This document shows, one piece after another, positions 19,991-28,619 of a stretch of DNA of 64,000 bases. A model generated the notes under the pieces. That model saw only the letters and a program-made list of their open reading frames with translations, had not been told where the DNA came from and did not search any database. The translations under genes and the position numbers were made by a program. Positions within the stretch are counted from its first letter, which is position 1. Each line of letters opens with the position of its first letter. The stretch covers positions 1-64,000 of the forward strand of contig NZ_JANZYP010000051.1 in assembly GCF_025506355.1 (NCBI RefSeq), given 5' to 3'. This DNA comes from Sphaerisporangium corydalis (GTDB taxonomy: Bacteria; Actinomycetota; Actinomycetes; Streptosporangiales; Streptosporangiaceae).

Positions 19991-20100
19991 GTCCGGCGCA
20001 CGTCGTTCCAGGCCCGCGGTCCGGCGTGCGTCTTCCAGACCCGCGGTCTGGCGCGCGTCGTTCCAGGTCCGCGGTCCGGCGCCGTCGTTCCAGGTCCGCG
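19991..20100 (+). repeat. Four imperfect tandem repeats of 27-28 bp
   Basis: Units at 19991-20018, 20019-20045, 20046-20073 and 20074-20100. Each begins GTCYGGCG, passes through CGTCGTTCCAG and ends CCGCG, with a few substitutions and one-base deletions between copies. It lies about 100 bases before the HTH-STAND regulator. There are no unique spacers, so it is not a CRISPR array. Confidence 0.85.
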
Positions 20101-20197
20101 TGGACAGGACGCCGTCGCGGGCCGCTCCCCTGCCTTCCGCCTGTCCCGCATCACTTCTGAGTCCCGCGTTTTGAGCGACCACGGAGGTGGGCCGATC

Positions 20198-21487
20198 ATG
20201 ACAATCGTGAAGGACGAGCACGGCTACAACGAGGGGAAGCGCTTCGGCACCCTTTTACGGAAATATCGCAATATAGCTGGCCTTACCCAGCAGGAACTCG
20301 CCGACTTGAGCGCCGTGAGCATCCGGGCGGTGCGGGACCTGGAGTCGGGCCGGGTCAGGCGGCCCCGCAAGGAGACCGTCCAGTTGCTGGCCCGCGCGCT
20401 GCGCATCGAGGAACCGCACCGCGAGGCCCTGCGGATCGCCGCGGCCCCGCCGGTGGCCGGGATGGGCGGCGGCCCGTTCCATCCGGTCGCCCCGGTCTCG
20501 GGGCCGGTCAGCGGCCTGGTCGGGCGCCGGGCCGAGATCAGGGCCCTGGAGGAGCTGGTGCGCTCGCGGGACAGGCGCATGGTGGCCGTCACCGGCCTCG
20601 GCGGGGTGGGGAAGACGCGGCTGGCGCTGGAGGTGGCCGCCAGGCTGAACGCCAAAGGGGTGCAGGTGGTGTGGACGCCGTCCTGCCCCCACACCGGCAG
20701 CAGGGGCCGGCTGGTGGACGAACTGCTGCGCGATCCCGGCGCCGACCCACGGGAGCTCGGCGGGGTCATCGGCACCGGGCAGACCCTGCTGGTCATCGAC
20801 GACCACGACGAGGCGTCGCTGCCGGCCGACCGGATCCCGAGCCTGCTCGCCCGCTATCCCGGCCTGTGCGTGCTGCTCACCACGCGCGGCATGACCTGCA
20901 CGGCCGAGACGTCCGTCCTCCCCCTGGCACCGCTGGCCCTGCCCAGGGTGGACCACCGCTACGACGCCGCCGGCCTGGCGGAGGTCGACGCGGCCCGCAT
21001 GATCATGACGAGCATCGGGCTGGCCAGGCCACGCCTGCGGCTGGACGAGACCGCCATCGCGACCATCGCGGCCCTGTGCCGGCGCCTCGACGGCCTGCCC
21101 GCGGCCCTGGAGGCGGCCGGGCGCCTCACCCTGGTGTACACCCCCGACGAGCTCCTCGGCGAACTGTCCCGCGACCCCTTCTGGACCGTGCTGTCGGCGG
21201 CCGACGGCAGCTCCGCGTTCAAGGCGGGCGAGGTGGTCCGCCAGGCCATCGAGGCGCTCGAACCCTCGGCGCGCGACCTGCTGCGGAGCGTCGCGGGCCA
21301 CGACGGCCGCTGGTCGGTGGAGGACTGCGCCGCCCTGGCCGGCACCACGCCGGTCGAGGCGGCCAGGGGCATCCGCTACCTGCTGCTGCGCGGGCTGATC
21401 CGGCGGGCCGAGCACGCCAACCGCTCGTACTTCCAGCTTCTCAGCCTCGTCCGCTCGGCGATCGTCGAGGACGCGCGGGTGGTGTGA
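20198..21487 (+). CDS. XRE-type HTH regulator with STAND/NB-ARC-like ATPase
   Basis: 429 aa. Residues about 10-75 form a helix-turn-helix of the XRE class (LTQQELADLSAVSIRAVRDLESG). A P-loop ATPase follows: Walker A GLGGVGKTRLALE, Walker B LLVIDDHD, sensor LLTTRG, then a winged-helix-like end. This resembles the NTPase core of AfsR/SARP-type regulators but without a bacterial transcription activator domain or TPR repeats. GGAGG precedes ATG 20198. Its position at the end of the cluster suggests a pathway-specific regulator; direct evidence is lacking. Confidence 0.85.
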   Translation: MTIVKDEHGYNEGKRFGTLLRKYRNIAGLTQQELADLSAVSIRAVRDLESGRVRRPRKETVQLLARALRIEEPHREALRIAAAPPVAGMGGGPFHPVAPVSGPVSGLVGRRAEIRALEELVRSRDRRMVAVTGLGGVGKTRLALEVAARLNAKGVQVVWTPSCPHTGSRGRLVDELLRDPGADPRELGGVIGTGQTLLVIDDHDEASLPADRIPSLLARYPGLCVLLTTRGMTCTAETSVLPLAPLALPRVDHRYDAAGLAEVDAARMIMTSIGLARPRLRLDETAIATIAALCRRLDGLPAALEAAGRLTLVYTPDELLGELSRDPFWTVLSAADGSSAFKAGEVVRQAIEALEPSARDLLRSVAGHDGRWSVEDCAALAGTTPVEAARGIRYLLLRGLIRRAEHANRSYFQLLSLVRSAIVEDARVV

Positions 21488-21655
21488 GACCGGTGGCGGG
21501 GTGAAAGTTTCAGCGGCGTGACCGGGCGGCGGGAGGCGTACGGCGGGGGTGTCCGATCGTGACCAGGCGAACCCCCGCCGCACCGGCCGCCCGGGGCCGG
21601 ACGGCCATTGACCGCCCCGGGGCGCGATGGAAGCATGCGCAGGGTCGCCACCACG

Positions 21656-21669
21656 TGGGAGCGCTCCCA
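21656..21669. promoter_or_regulatory. CebR operator (perfect 14-bp palindrome)
   Basis: TGGGAGCGCTCCCA is the canonical binding site of CebR, the LacI-family cello-oligosaccharide repressor of actinomycetes. It lies 34 bases before the cellulase start codon, so the gene should be repressed until cellobiose or cellotriose is present. It also excludes the longer in-frame start at 21608, which would place the operator inside the coding region. Confidence 0.92.
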
Positions 21670-21703
21670 TGGTTTTGTCCATCCCGACCACGAGGACGCT
21701 TCC

Positions 21704-24283
21704 GTGATCAGATCCCTTCGCCGCTGGGCACTTCCGCTCGCCGTCCTCGCGCTGGCCGCCTCCGGCCCGCCGGTCGCGGCGCACGCCGACCCGGAGCCGG
21801 AACAGATCGTCAACGGCACGTTCGACACCACCACCGACCCTTGGTGGCACACCGGCAACACCACCTTCGAGCTCGACGCCGGCCGGCTGTGCGCCACCGT
21901 CCCCGGGGGCACCGTCAACCCCTGGGACGTCATCATCGGCGTCAACGACATCCCGCTGGTGCGCGACGACACCTACGCGTTCGGCTTCACCGCCTCCGCC
22001 GACCCGGCGAAGGTCGCCAAGGCCCTGGTCCAGCTCCCGGTGGACCCGTACACGCAGTACCTCTCGGCCACCCCCGAGCTCAGCGTGTCGGGGAACGCCT
22101 ACGCCTACACCTTCACCTCGCCGGTCAGCCTGCCCGACGCCCAGGTGGTGTTCCAGCTCGGCGGCAGCGCGACGCCGTGGCGGTTCTGCCTGGACGACGT
22201 GACCCTGCGGGGCGGCGCCGAGCCCGAGGTGTACGTGCCCGACACCGGTCCCCGGGTACGGGTGAACCAGGTGGCCTACCTGCCCAAGGGGCCCAAGGAC
22301 GCCACGCTGGTCACCGAGGCGACCGGCCCGCTGCCCTGGCGCCTGGCGAACTCGGGCGGCACCGTGGTCGCGTCCGGGAGCACCGTGCCGCGCGGCGTCG
22401 ACGCGAGCTCGGGGCAGAACGTCCACTCGATCGGCTTCGGCGCGTACACCAAGGCCGGCACCGGCTACACGCTGACCGCCGACGGCCAGACCAGCAGGCC
22501 GTTCGACATCGGCGGCGGCGCCTACGAGAGCCTGCGCGCCGACGCGCTGAAGTTCTACTACACCCAGCGCAGCGGCATCGAGATCCTCGACTCCCTGCGG
22601 CCCGGGTACGGCCGGCCGGCCGGGCACCTGCGGGCCGCCCCGAACCAGGGCGACACCGACGTGCCGTGCCAGCCGGGCGTGTGCGACTACTCCCTGGACG
22701 TCTCCGGCGGCTGGTACGACGCGGGCGACCACGGCAAGTACGTGGTGAACGGCGGCATCTCGGTCGCCCAGCTCATGGGCGAGTTCGAGCGGACCAAGAA
22801 CGCCGTCACCGCCCGCCCGGGAAGGCTCGGCGACTCCACGCTCGCCATCCCCGAGAGCGGCAACAAGGTCCCCGACATCCTCGACGAGGCCCGCTGGGAG
22901 CAGGAGTTCCTGCTGAGGATGCAGGTCCCGGCGGGCAAGCCGTACGCGGGGATGGCCCACCACAAGGTGCACGACCAGAACTGGACCGGCCTGCCGCTGC
23001 TGCCCCACCTCGACCCCCAGGCGCGCGAGCTGCACCCGGTCTCCACGGCCGCGACGCTGAACCTCGCCGCGGCCGCCGCCCAGGCGGCCCGGGTGTTCGC
23101 GCCCTACGACCCGGCGTTCGCGGCCAGGAACCTCACCGCCGCGCGCGACGCGTGGGCCGCCGCCAGGGCCCACCCCGCCGTCTACGCCTCCGCCTCGGAC
23201 GGCACCGGCGGCGGCACCTACGACGACGGCGACGTGACCGACGAGTTCTACTGGGCCGCGGCCGAGCTGTTCGTCACCACAGGGGAGAAGGAGTTCCAGG
23301 ACGCCGTCCTGGCCTCGCCGCACCACACGGCCGACATCTGGACGCCGCGCGGCTTCGGCTGGCAGTCCACCGCGGCGCTGGGCCGCCTCGACCTGGCCAC
23401 CGTGCCGAACGACCTGCCCGGACGGGCGGGGGTGCGGGCATCGGTGCTCGCCGGCGCGGACGAGTACCTGGCGACGCTGAAGGCACACCCGTACGGGCTG
23501 CCGTACGACCCGGCGGAGAACACCTACGACTGGGGCTCCAGCAGCCAGGTGCTGAACAACATGGTGGTGATGGCCGCGGCCTACGACATCTCCGGGCGGG
23601 CGAAGTACCGTGACGGCGTGCTGGAGGGCCTCGGCTACCTCCTCGGCCGCAACGCGCTGAACCAGTCCTACGTGACCGGGTACGGCGAGGTCGCCTCGCA
23701 CAACCAGCACAGCCGGTGGTACGCCCACCAGCTCAACGCCGACCTGCCGAACCCGCCCAAGGGGTCGCTGGCCGGCGGGCCGAACTCCGGCATCCAGGAC
23801 CCCAAGGCGCAGGCACTGCTGCGGGGCTGCGCGCCGCAGTTCTGCTACGTCGACGACATCGAGTCCTGGTCGACCAACGAGCTGACGGTCAACTGGAACG
23901 CGCCGCTGTCCTGGATCTCGGCGTTCGTCGCCGACCAGGGCGACGGCACCGCGCCGGTCCCGGGCGCGTGCGCGGTGACCTACACCACGCACGGGCGGTG
24001 GCCGGGCGGCTCCACCACGCAGGTCACGGTCAGGAACACCGGGTCCAAGGCGGTCAGCGGGTGGACGCTGAAGTGGTCCTTCCTCGGCGGCCAGAAGGCC
24101 GCGGGCGCCTGGAGCGCGGCCCTGACCCAAGACGCGGCCACCGTCACGGCCAAGGACCTCGGGTGGAACGCCACGATCAGGCCCGGCGGGTCGGTGACCT
24201 TCGGCTTCACCGGCGTCTCCGCCCCGGGCGCCGACCCCGCCCCCGACCTGGTCACCCTCAACGGCGCCGCCTGCGCCGTCTGA
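21704..24283 (+). CDS. Secreted cellulase, glycoside hydrolase family 9 with CBM4/9 and CBM2
   Basis: 859 aa from GTG, with AGGA 8 bases upstream. Signal peptide ([18 protein letters not shown], then AHA). Then a CBM4/9-like jelly roll (about 40-175), an Ig-like CelD N-terminal domain (about 185-275), and the GH9 (alpha/alpha)6 barrel (about 280-740) with the catalytic-base motif DAGDHGKY and the acid Glu in [14 protein letters not shown]. The C-terminal CBM2 starts at [14 protein letters not shown] and ends with a Cys, the pair forming the usual disulfide. It should cut beta-1,4-glucan outside the cell. Controlled by the CebR box just upstream. Confidence 0.95.
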   Translation: MIRSLRRWALPLAVLALAASGPPVAAHADPEPEQIVNGTFDTTTDPWWHTGNTTFELDAGRLCATVPGGTVNPWDVIIGVNDIPLVRDDTYAFGFTASADPAKVAKALVQLPVDPYTQYLSATPELSVSGNAYAYTFTSPVSLPDAQVVFQLGGSATPWRFCLDDVTLRGGAEPEVYVPDTGPRVRVNQVAYLPKGPKDATLVTEATGPLPWRLANSGGTVVASGSTVPRGVDASSGQNVHSIGFGAYTKAGTGYTLTADGQTSRPFDIGGGAYESLRADALKFYYTQRSGIEILDSLRPGYGRPAGHLRAAPNQGDTDVPCQPGVCDYSLDVSGGWYDAGDHGKYVVNGGISVAQLMGEFERTKNAVTARPGRLGDSTLAIPESGNKVPDILDEARWEQEFLLRMQVPAGKPYAGMAHHKVHDQNWTGLPLLPHLDPQARELHPVSTAATLNLAAAAAQAARVFAPYDPAFAARNLTAARDAWAAARAHPAVYASASDGTGGGTYDDGDVTDEFYWAAAELFVTTGEKEFQDAVLASPHHTADIWTPRGFGWQSTAALGRLDLATVPNDLPGRAGVRASVLAGADEYLATLKAHPYGLPYDPAENTYDWGSSSQVLNNMVVMAAAYDISGRAKYRDGVLEGLGYLLGRNALNQSYVTGYGEVASHNQHSRWYAHQLNADLPNPPKGSLAGGPNSGIQDPKAQALLRGCAPQFCYVDDIESWSTNELTVNWNAPLSWISAFVADQGDGTAPVPGACAVTYTTHGRWPGGSTTQVTVRNTGSKAVSGWTLKWSFLGGQKAAGAWSAALTQDAATVTAKDLGWNATIRPGGSVTFGFTGVSAPGADPAPDLVTLNGAACAV

Positions 24284-24343
24284 CCCCGGCCTGGCCTGGG
24301 GCCCGCACCGCCTGACCCCCGGCCTGGCCTGGGGCCCGCACCG
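24281..24343 (+). repeat. Direct repeat of about 30 bp after the cellulase gene
   Basis: Copies at 24281-24310 and 24313-24343 differ by one inserted C. The first overlaps the cellulase stop codon; the second supplies the left arm of the terminator hairpin. A simple local duplication is the likely origin. Confidence 0.85.
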
Positions 24344-24358
24344 TCCGGGCCCCAGGCC
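24326..24358. terminator. Bidirectional terminator hairpin between convergent genes
   Basis: Perfect 13-bp stem: GGCCTGGGGCCCG at 24326-24338 and CGGGCCCCAGGCC at 24346-24358, with a 7-base loop. It lies between the cellulase stop and the stop of the oppositely oriented 421-aa gene. No U-tract, as is common in high-GC actinomycetes. Confidence 0.75.
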
Positions 24359-24363
24359 GCCGG

Positions 24364-25629
24364 TCAGGCCGGCAGGTACTCCCAGGCGAAGTCGGGGAGC
24401 AGGAGGTCGTGGTTCTCCTCGCCGTCGCCGCCGGGCCAGCCCGGCAGGCGGTTGCCCCAGATGAGCTGCCGGACGCTCCCGGCCCTGGACGTAGAGCCGA
24501 GTTCCTTGAGGTACGCGCGGACCACCGCCTGGTTGGCCTTGTCGTTCGCCCAGGTCTCGAACACGACCTTGGACGCGGGAGGGGCGGCGCCGAAGACGTG
24601 CCGCCAGGTGGCGGCGCTGCTCACCACCGTGCCGCGCGCGGGCGCGATGGCCTTCATGGCGTCGAACGCGCTCCGCAGGGACGTGCCGGGGGCGAGCGTG
24701 ACGGCGCCGTCGGTGATCGCGGCGTCCAGGCAGCGGAAGGTGACCAGCGCGGTGTAGGCGGGACGGTAGAACAGGTCGACGACCCCCGCCGTGGGGATGA
24801 GCCCCGGGTTCTTCCTGACCACCGCAAGCTCGCCGGGCGGGTCGAGGGAGTTGCCGCCGGTCGTGCACTTGTAGGCGACGATCTTCAGGTTGGGCCCCGC
24901 GCGGGACTTCGCGCGGGCCAGCGCCGCCGCCGTGCTCCCGCTGCTCTGCTCGTACAGGCAGTCGTAGATGACCACCCGCTCGGTACGGCCGACGTCGACC
25001 AGGTCCTGCAGCAGGGTCTGGTTGAGGCCGTTGATCCCGGTGCTGAACGCCGCCAGCACCGAGGTGCGGTAGGTGACCGGGCGGCCGGCCGCCCCTTCGA
25101 GCAGGCGGCGCAGGTCCAGTTCGGAGATGCCGACCCCCCAGCGCGGCCCCGGTGGTTCGATGCCGGGCACCAGGACGAGCGCGGAGGGCTCGGCGCGCGC
25201 GGCCACCGCCGAGCGCAGGCCGTGCCGGTTCATCTCGAAACCGACCCCGTACAGGATGGAGACGCGGATCGGCGGGTCCCAGGCCGCCCCGGCGAGCGCC
25301 GTGGCACGGGCGGCCACCGACGGCGAGAGGTAGACCCAGATGGGGTGCTCGTCCCTCTCGTCCCGGGGAATGTTCTGGATCGGCGTGCCTTTGAGCGCCG
25401 GGTTGTGCCGGGGGTTGGCCTTGTTGGTCATCGGCACGCGCGACGACTGCGGGCTCTCCCGCACGGCCCCGCCGGGCAGGGGCGTGACCGTGGTGAACGT
25501 GTTCTTGCTCAGCAGGGGGGTGCCCCGGGGCCGGGCGCCGTCGATGTTGCCGGGCGCGTTCCTGACGCCGGCCTCGTCGGTGTAGAAGGCGTCCAGCAGG
25601 AGCGAGGCGGGCGTGTCGCGCGAGGTCAC
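24364..25629 (-). CDS. Hypothetical protein (421 aa), partner of the 901-aa protein
   Basis: Not recognised. GTG start with GGGGAGG seven bases upstream, 16 bases after the stop of the 901-aa gene, so the two form an operon. No signal peptide or membrane segment. The first 110 residues are polar and Pro/Asn-rich; residues about 110-420 look like a compact alpha/beta domain with hydrophobic strands (SALVLVPGI, ERVVIYDCLY, LKIVAYKCT) followed by helices. No nucleophile motif of the GxSxG type is present. One Cys each in YDCLY and YKCT are separated by about 37 residues. It may be an enzyme acting with, or carried by, its upstream partner; this is only inference from gene order. Confidence 0.75.
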   Translation of the reverse strand: MTSRDTPASLLLDAFYTDEAGVRNAPGNIDGARPRGTPLLSKNTFTTVTPLPGGAVRESPQSSRVPMTNKANPRHNPALKGTPIQNIPRDERDEHPIWVYLSPSVAARATALAGAAWDPPIRVSILYGVGFEMNRHGLRSAVAARAEPSALVLVPGIEPPGPRWGVGISELDLRRLLEGAAGRPVTYRTSVLAAFSTGINGLNQTLLQDLVDVGRTERVVIYDCLYEQSSGSTAAALARAKSRAGPNLKIVAYKCTTGGNSLDPPGELAVVRKNPGLIPTAGVVDLFYRPAYTALVTFRCLDAAITDGAVTLAPGTSLRSAFDAMKAIAPARGTVVSSAATWRHVFGAAPPASKVVFETWANDKANQAVVRAYLKELGSTSRAGSVRQLIWGNRLPGWPGGDGEENHDLLLPDFAWEYLPA

Positions 25630-25645
25630 GCGGCGGCCTCCCCGG

Positions 25646-28351
25646 TCACAGTTGCTGTCCCGTCTTCGGGTCGTAGCGCACCTGCACGGCGACCAGCTGA
25701 TCGGTCGGCAGCACCTCGGCCCACTGGTCGAAGACCTCGTAGGGCGCGGCCGGCCGGAAGCCCCCGTCGAGGGGGTCGAAGCCGGTCTCGAACACCTCCT
25801 CGCTGGTCAGGGTGTTGGAGATGTCGAGGTTGGACGCCTGCAGGCCGGTGGCGAGGAGCCGCAGGACCTCCCCGACGGTCTTGCCCTGGTACGCGGGCGG
25901 GTCGCCCGCCTGCACGGAGTAGGGCACGCCCAGCGCCGCCTCGCCCTCGACGCCCGCCTGCGCGAGCCACGCCAGCGCGTCCAGTTCGTGGCCGGGACGT
26001 ACCGGCAGCACCGCCTTGACCCAGGCGGCGTTGAGGAACTCGCTGCGCCGCCGGTCCCCGTCGGCCTGGATCAGCCACCCCAGCGAGCTGCCGAGCGGCG
26101 CCGGCTGGGTCTCCTCGGTCATGAGGTAGTTCACGCGCCACTCGGGGGTGGCGTGGCCCTGCGGGTCGAGCGCGTTGTCGGCGTCGGTGTGGGAGTACCA
26201 GCCGGCGACGGTCTGGCCCGCGAGCACGGCCGGGTCGGGCGTCGTCCACGGTGCCGCCGGCACCGGGTACCTGCCGACGCTGTCCTTGGTGGGGTGGGTG
26301 ACCACGGTGCCCGGCCGCCAGTAGTCGGGGGCCACGAAGTACAGCATCTCGTCCACGTCGAAGATCTGCCGGATCAGCTCCGAGCCCAGGTGCGGGTCCT
26401 GGAACAGCCGCAGCCGGTCGATCAGGCTTCCGTAGACGGTCTGGCGCTCCTCGGCGCGCAGGTCCTGCGACGGCCGGGGGCGGGTGGAGCTGATCAGCCT
26501 GAGGCGGTCCCGCACGGCGTTGCCGTACGCCTCGCGCTGGAGCACGGCGACCTGGGCGTCGTAGGCGTCCGCCGCGTCCTTGTTCGCCTTGTCGACGGCC
26601 TGCCTGGCCTCGGCGGTCGGCTCGTACACCATGATGGCGTCGAAGGGCATGAACTTGTTGCCCGCGAAGTTGGCGTAGGTGAGCCGGACCGCGAGCTTGT
26701 TCCGCACCGGATCGGGGTTGGTGCCCAGGTCGGGGGCGTCGGTGGTGAACCGCACCTGGGCGCCGTGGAAGTCCAGGGACCCGATCCTGCTGAGCGCGTA
26801 GCCCGGCGGGGGAGGCGGCAACGGGTAGTCGAACCTGAACTGGATGATGTCGGCGGCCCCCACGTCCGGTTTGAAGATGCCGTGGTCGATGTTCTCTGGC
26901 TCGGTCTGGTAGGTGTCGGTGGCCTCGTCGTCGGCCCCCTGGTACAGCACGAACGGCACCGACAGGTGGTGGGTCACCTGCTGGATCCCCGGGTACGGCA
27001 CCGGGTCGGGCTTCTTGACCGACGTCAGGTCGGGCGCGGGCGCGACGTGCACCAGCTCCCCGAGACCGAGGTCGCGGCCCGGGGCGTCGAGGTACACCTG
27101 CCAGCTCAGCCGGGTGCCGATGTGCTGGAGCTGGACGCCGACCTTGCGCATCTTGCGCCGCAGCTCGTAGTTGACCAGCTCGCCTGAGGTGTTCTGCACG
27201 ACGTACCGGCGGCTGGAGGTGTCGGTGGTCTCGGTCACCGTCTTGAACGTGGTCTTGTAGTTCCTCTTGATCTCGCTGGTGACCTTCGCGCTCTGCGTGC
27301 GCGTGTGCTTGTGGGTCTGCTCGGAGGACCGCTTGACCGTGGTCTGGAGGTTGAAGCTCGCGCTGGCGTCGGCGTGGTAGACGCCGGCGTTGACGCCTCC
27401 GGTCGCGCTGACGCCGAGGGTGGAGTCGTTGGCGTTGTCCTCCTTGACCGCGTCGGCGACGTCGTCCTGCTCGGTGAGGCTCTCCTCGACCTTGCGCGAG
27501 ACCTCCTCGGACTGTTCGGCGGTCCGCTCCACCAGCATGCGCCGCGTGCTGGTCTCCACCACCTCCACGGTGCCGCCAGGGCTGATCCACAGGTGCCCGG
27601 CGGGGGCTCCGAGGAAGGTGTCGAACTCGAAGAAGTACTCGCGGAACAGGTTCACCAGCCCGACCGGCGACAGCACCCCGCCGGTCGCGTCCTGGAGGCC
27701 GGCGGCCAGGGCGCCCAGGGCCTCGCCGTCCAGCGTCCGCGCCCGGTCGCCGGTGAACGCCTCGCCGGCGAGGCGCGCGAGGAGGTCGCCGCCGGTGGCA
27801 CCGGCGACCCGGAGGGAGTTCTGCCGCCCGAACCACCCGGCCAGCGGCTGGTACACGCCGAACACCTCGCTGGCGTACGGGAGCGTGCCGGTGAAGTCGG
27901 CCGGCGGGCGGCCGTTGAACACGGGCGGGCCCGTCACCGGGGCAGGCATCACCTGCAGGGTGCTGGGCGTGCCGCCCGCCCCGGCGAGGAACGTGGCCGG
28001 CGTCAGGTTCTGGCTCGACGGGCCCTTGGCGAGCAGCACCTCGTAGCTGGTCTCGTAGGCCGGGGCCACGAAGGAGATGGTCAGATTGCCGGTCCCGCCG
28101 ACGACACGCCCTGCCCACTGGCGGCTGGAGGCCGTGTCCCGCTGGACGAAGCTCCCCTCCAGCAGGGGCACGCCCGGGAACTGCTCGGGTCCGCGCAGGT
28201 CCACGTCCCGTGGCAGCCCGATCGCGATCCGCTGACCCGGCTGGAGGTCGCCGGGACCACCCGGATCGACCTTGTAGGACCAGATGCCGTACCCCGCGCC
28301 CACGAAGGGCGAGGGAATGGCCGTCCTGCCGGTGAAGGTGACCGTCAGCAC
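25646..28351 (-). CDS. Large hypothetical protein (901 aa) with a Ser/Thr-rich amphipathic central region
   Basis: Not recognised. GTG 28351 is chosen because GGGGAG lies 9 bases before it; an upstream GTG at 28360 would have that motif directly against it. No signal peptide and no transmembrane helix. An N-terminal beta-rich part (about 1-240) is followed by a charged helical stretch with repeated Glu/Asp (about 265-320). A roughly 70-residue Ser/Thr/Lys-rich segment of alternating character follows (about 325-395; SEIKRNYKTTFKTVTETTD), then a conserved-looking block VNYELRRKMRKVGVQLQH...LSWQVYLDAPG, and a long alpha/beta C-terminal part. The alternating segment could be a beta hairpin as in pore-forming or tube proteins, but this is speculation. 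Codon use matches neighbours. Confidence 0.78.
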   Translation of the reverse strand: MLTVTFTGRTAIPSPFVGAGYGIWSYKVDPGGPGDLQPGQRIAIGLPRDVDLRGPEQFPGVPLLEGSFVQRDTASSRQWAGRVVGGTGNLTISFVAPAYETSYEVLLAKGPSSQNLTPATFLAGAGGTPSTLQVMPAPVTGPPVFNGRPPADFTGTLPYASEVFGVYQPLAGWFGRQNSLRVAGATGGDLLARLAGEAFTGDRARTLDGEALGALAAGLQDATGGVLSPVGLVNLFREYFFEFDTFLGAPAGHLWISPGGTVEVVETSTRRMLVERTAEQSEEVSRKVEESLTEQDDVADAVKEDNANDSTLGVSATGGVNAGVYHADASASFNLQTTVKRSSEQTHKHTRTQSAKVTSEIKRNYKTTFKTVTETTDTSSRRYVVQNTSGELVNYELRRKMRKVGVQLQHIGTRLSWQVYLDAPGRDLGLGELVHVAPAPDLTSVKKPDPVPYPGIQQVTHHLSVPFVLYQGADDEATDTYQTEPENIDHGIFKPDVGAADIIQFRFDYPLPPPPPGYALSRIGSLDFHGAQVRFTTDAPDLGTNPDPVRNKLAVRLTYANFAGNKFMPFDAIMVYEPTAEARQAVDKANKDAADAYDAQVAVLQREAYGNAVRDRLRLISSTRPRPSQDLRAEERQTVYGSLIDRLRLFQDPHLGSELIRQIFDVDEMLYFVAPDYWRPGTVVTHPTKDSVGRYPVPAAPWTTPDPAVLAGQTVAGWYSHTDADNALDPQGHATPEWRVNYLMTEETQPAPLGSSLGWLIQADGDRRRSEFLNAAWVKAVLPVRPGHELDALAWLAQAGVEGEAALGVPYSVQAGDPPAYQGKTVGEVLRLLATGLQASNLDISNTLTSEEVFETGFDPLDGGFRPAAPYEVFDQWAEVLPTDQLVAVQVRYDPKTGQQL

Positions 28352-28619
28352 CGATATCACTCCCCATGCGCACGTGAAGCCCCCGGCGACCGGCTCCCCC
28401 GGCCGCCACCCCGTATCGGCGGCACGAAGAGCCGGGCCCCACGCGGCGTCCCGCCGCGGCCCGTTCCCCGTACACCCGCCGTGGCCAAGGGTGCTCCGGG
28501 TCCATGAGACGGCACATGAGTAACCCCCTACTCATCCGCAGGCCCCGCCCCCGGCCTCCGCACCCTGGACGGCGCCGCCCGGCCCCGGCACGTACGCGCC
28601 TGCGGAGGGCGGCGAGCCG
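28352..28619. other. Intergenic region upstream of the 901-aa gene, with inverted repeat
   Basis: 268 bases. It should hold the leftward promoter of the 901/421-aa operon and the end of the FAD monooxygenase gene. A 7-bp inverted repeat ATGAGTA/TACTCAT with a 6-base C-rich spacer lies at 28516-28535, a possible operator. No other structure seen. Confidence 0.45.

Larger units (their letters stand above)
19523..20197 (+). other. Non-coding interval between the biosynthetic operon and its regulator
   Basis: 675 bases, extremely G+C-rich. No open frame here has family resemblance or a credible ribosome site. It contains two families of tandem or direct repeats (annotated separately), and the ribosome site of the regulator gene (GGAGG at 20183). 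No clear factor-independent terminator was found directly after the ketoreductase gene. Confidence 0.6.

Noticed and set aside
19991-20100. CRISPR-like array
   Set aside because: Repeats are contiguous and imperfect, with no unique spacers and no cas genes.
21608-21703. Longer start for the cellulase
   Set aside because: Would place the CebR operator in the coding region and add residues before a clean signal peptide; GTG 21704 has a ribosome site.
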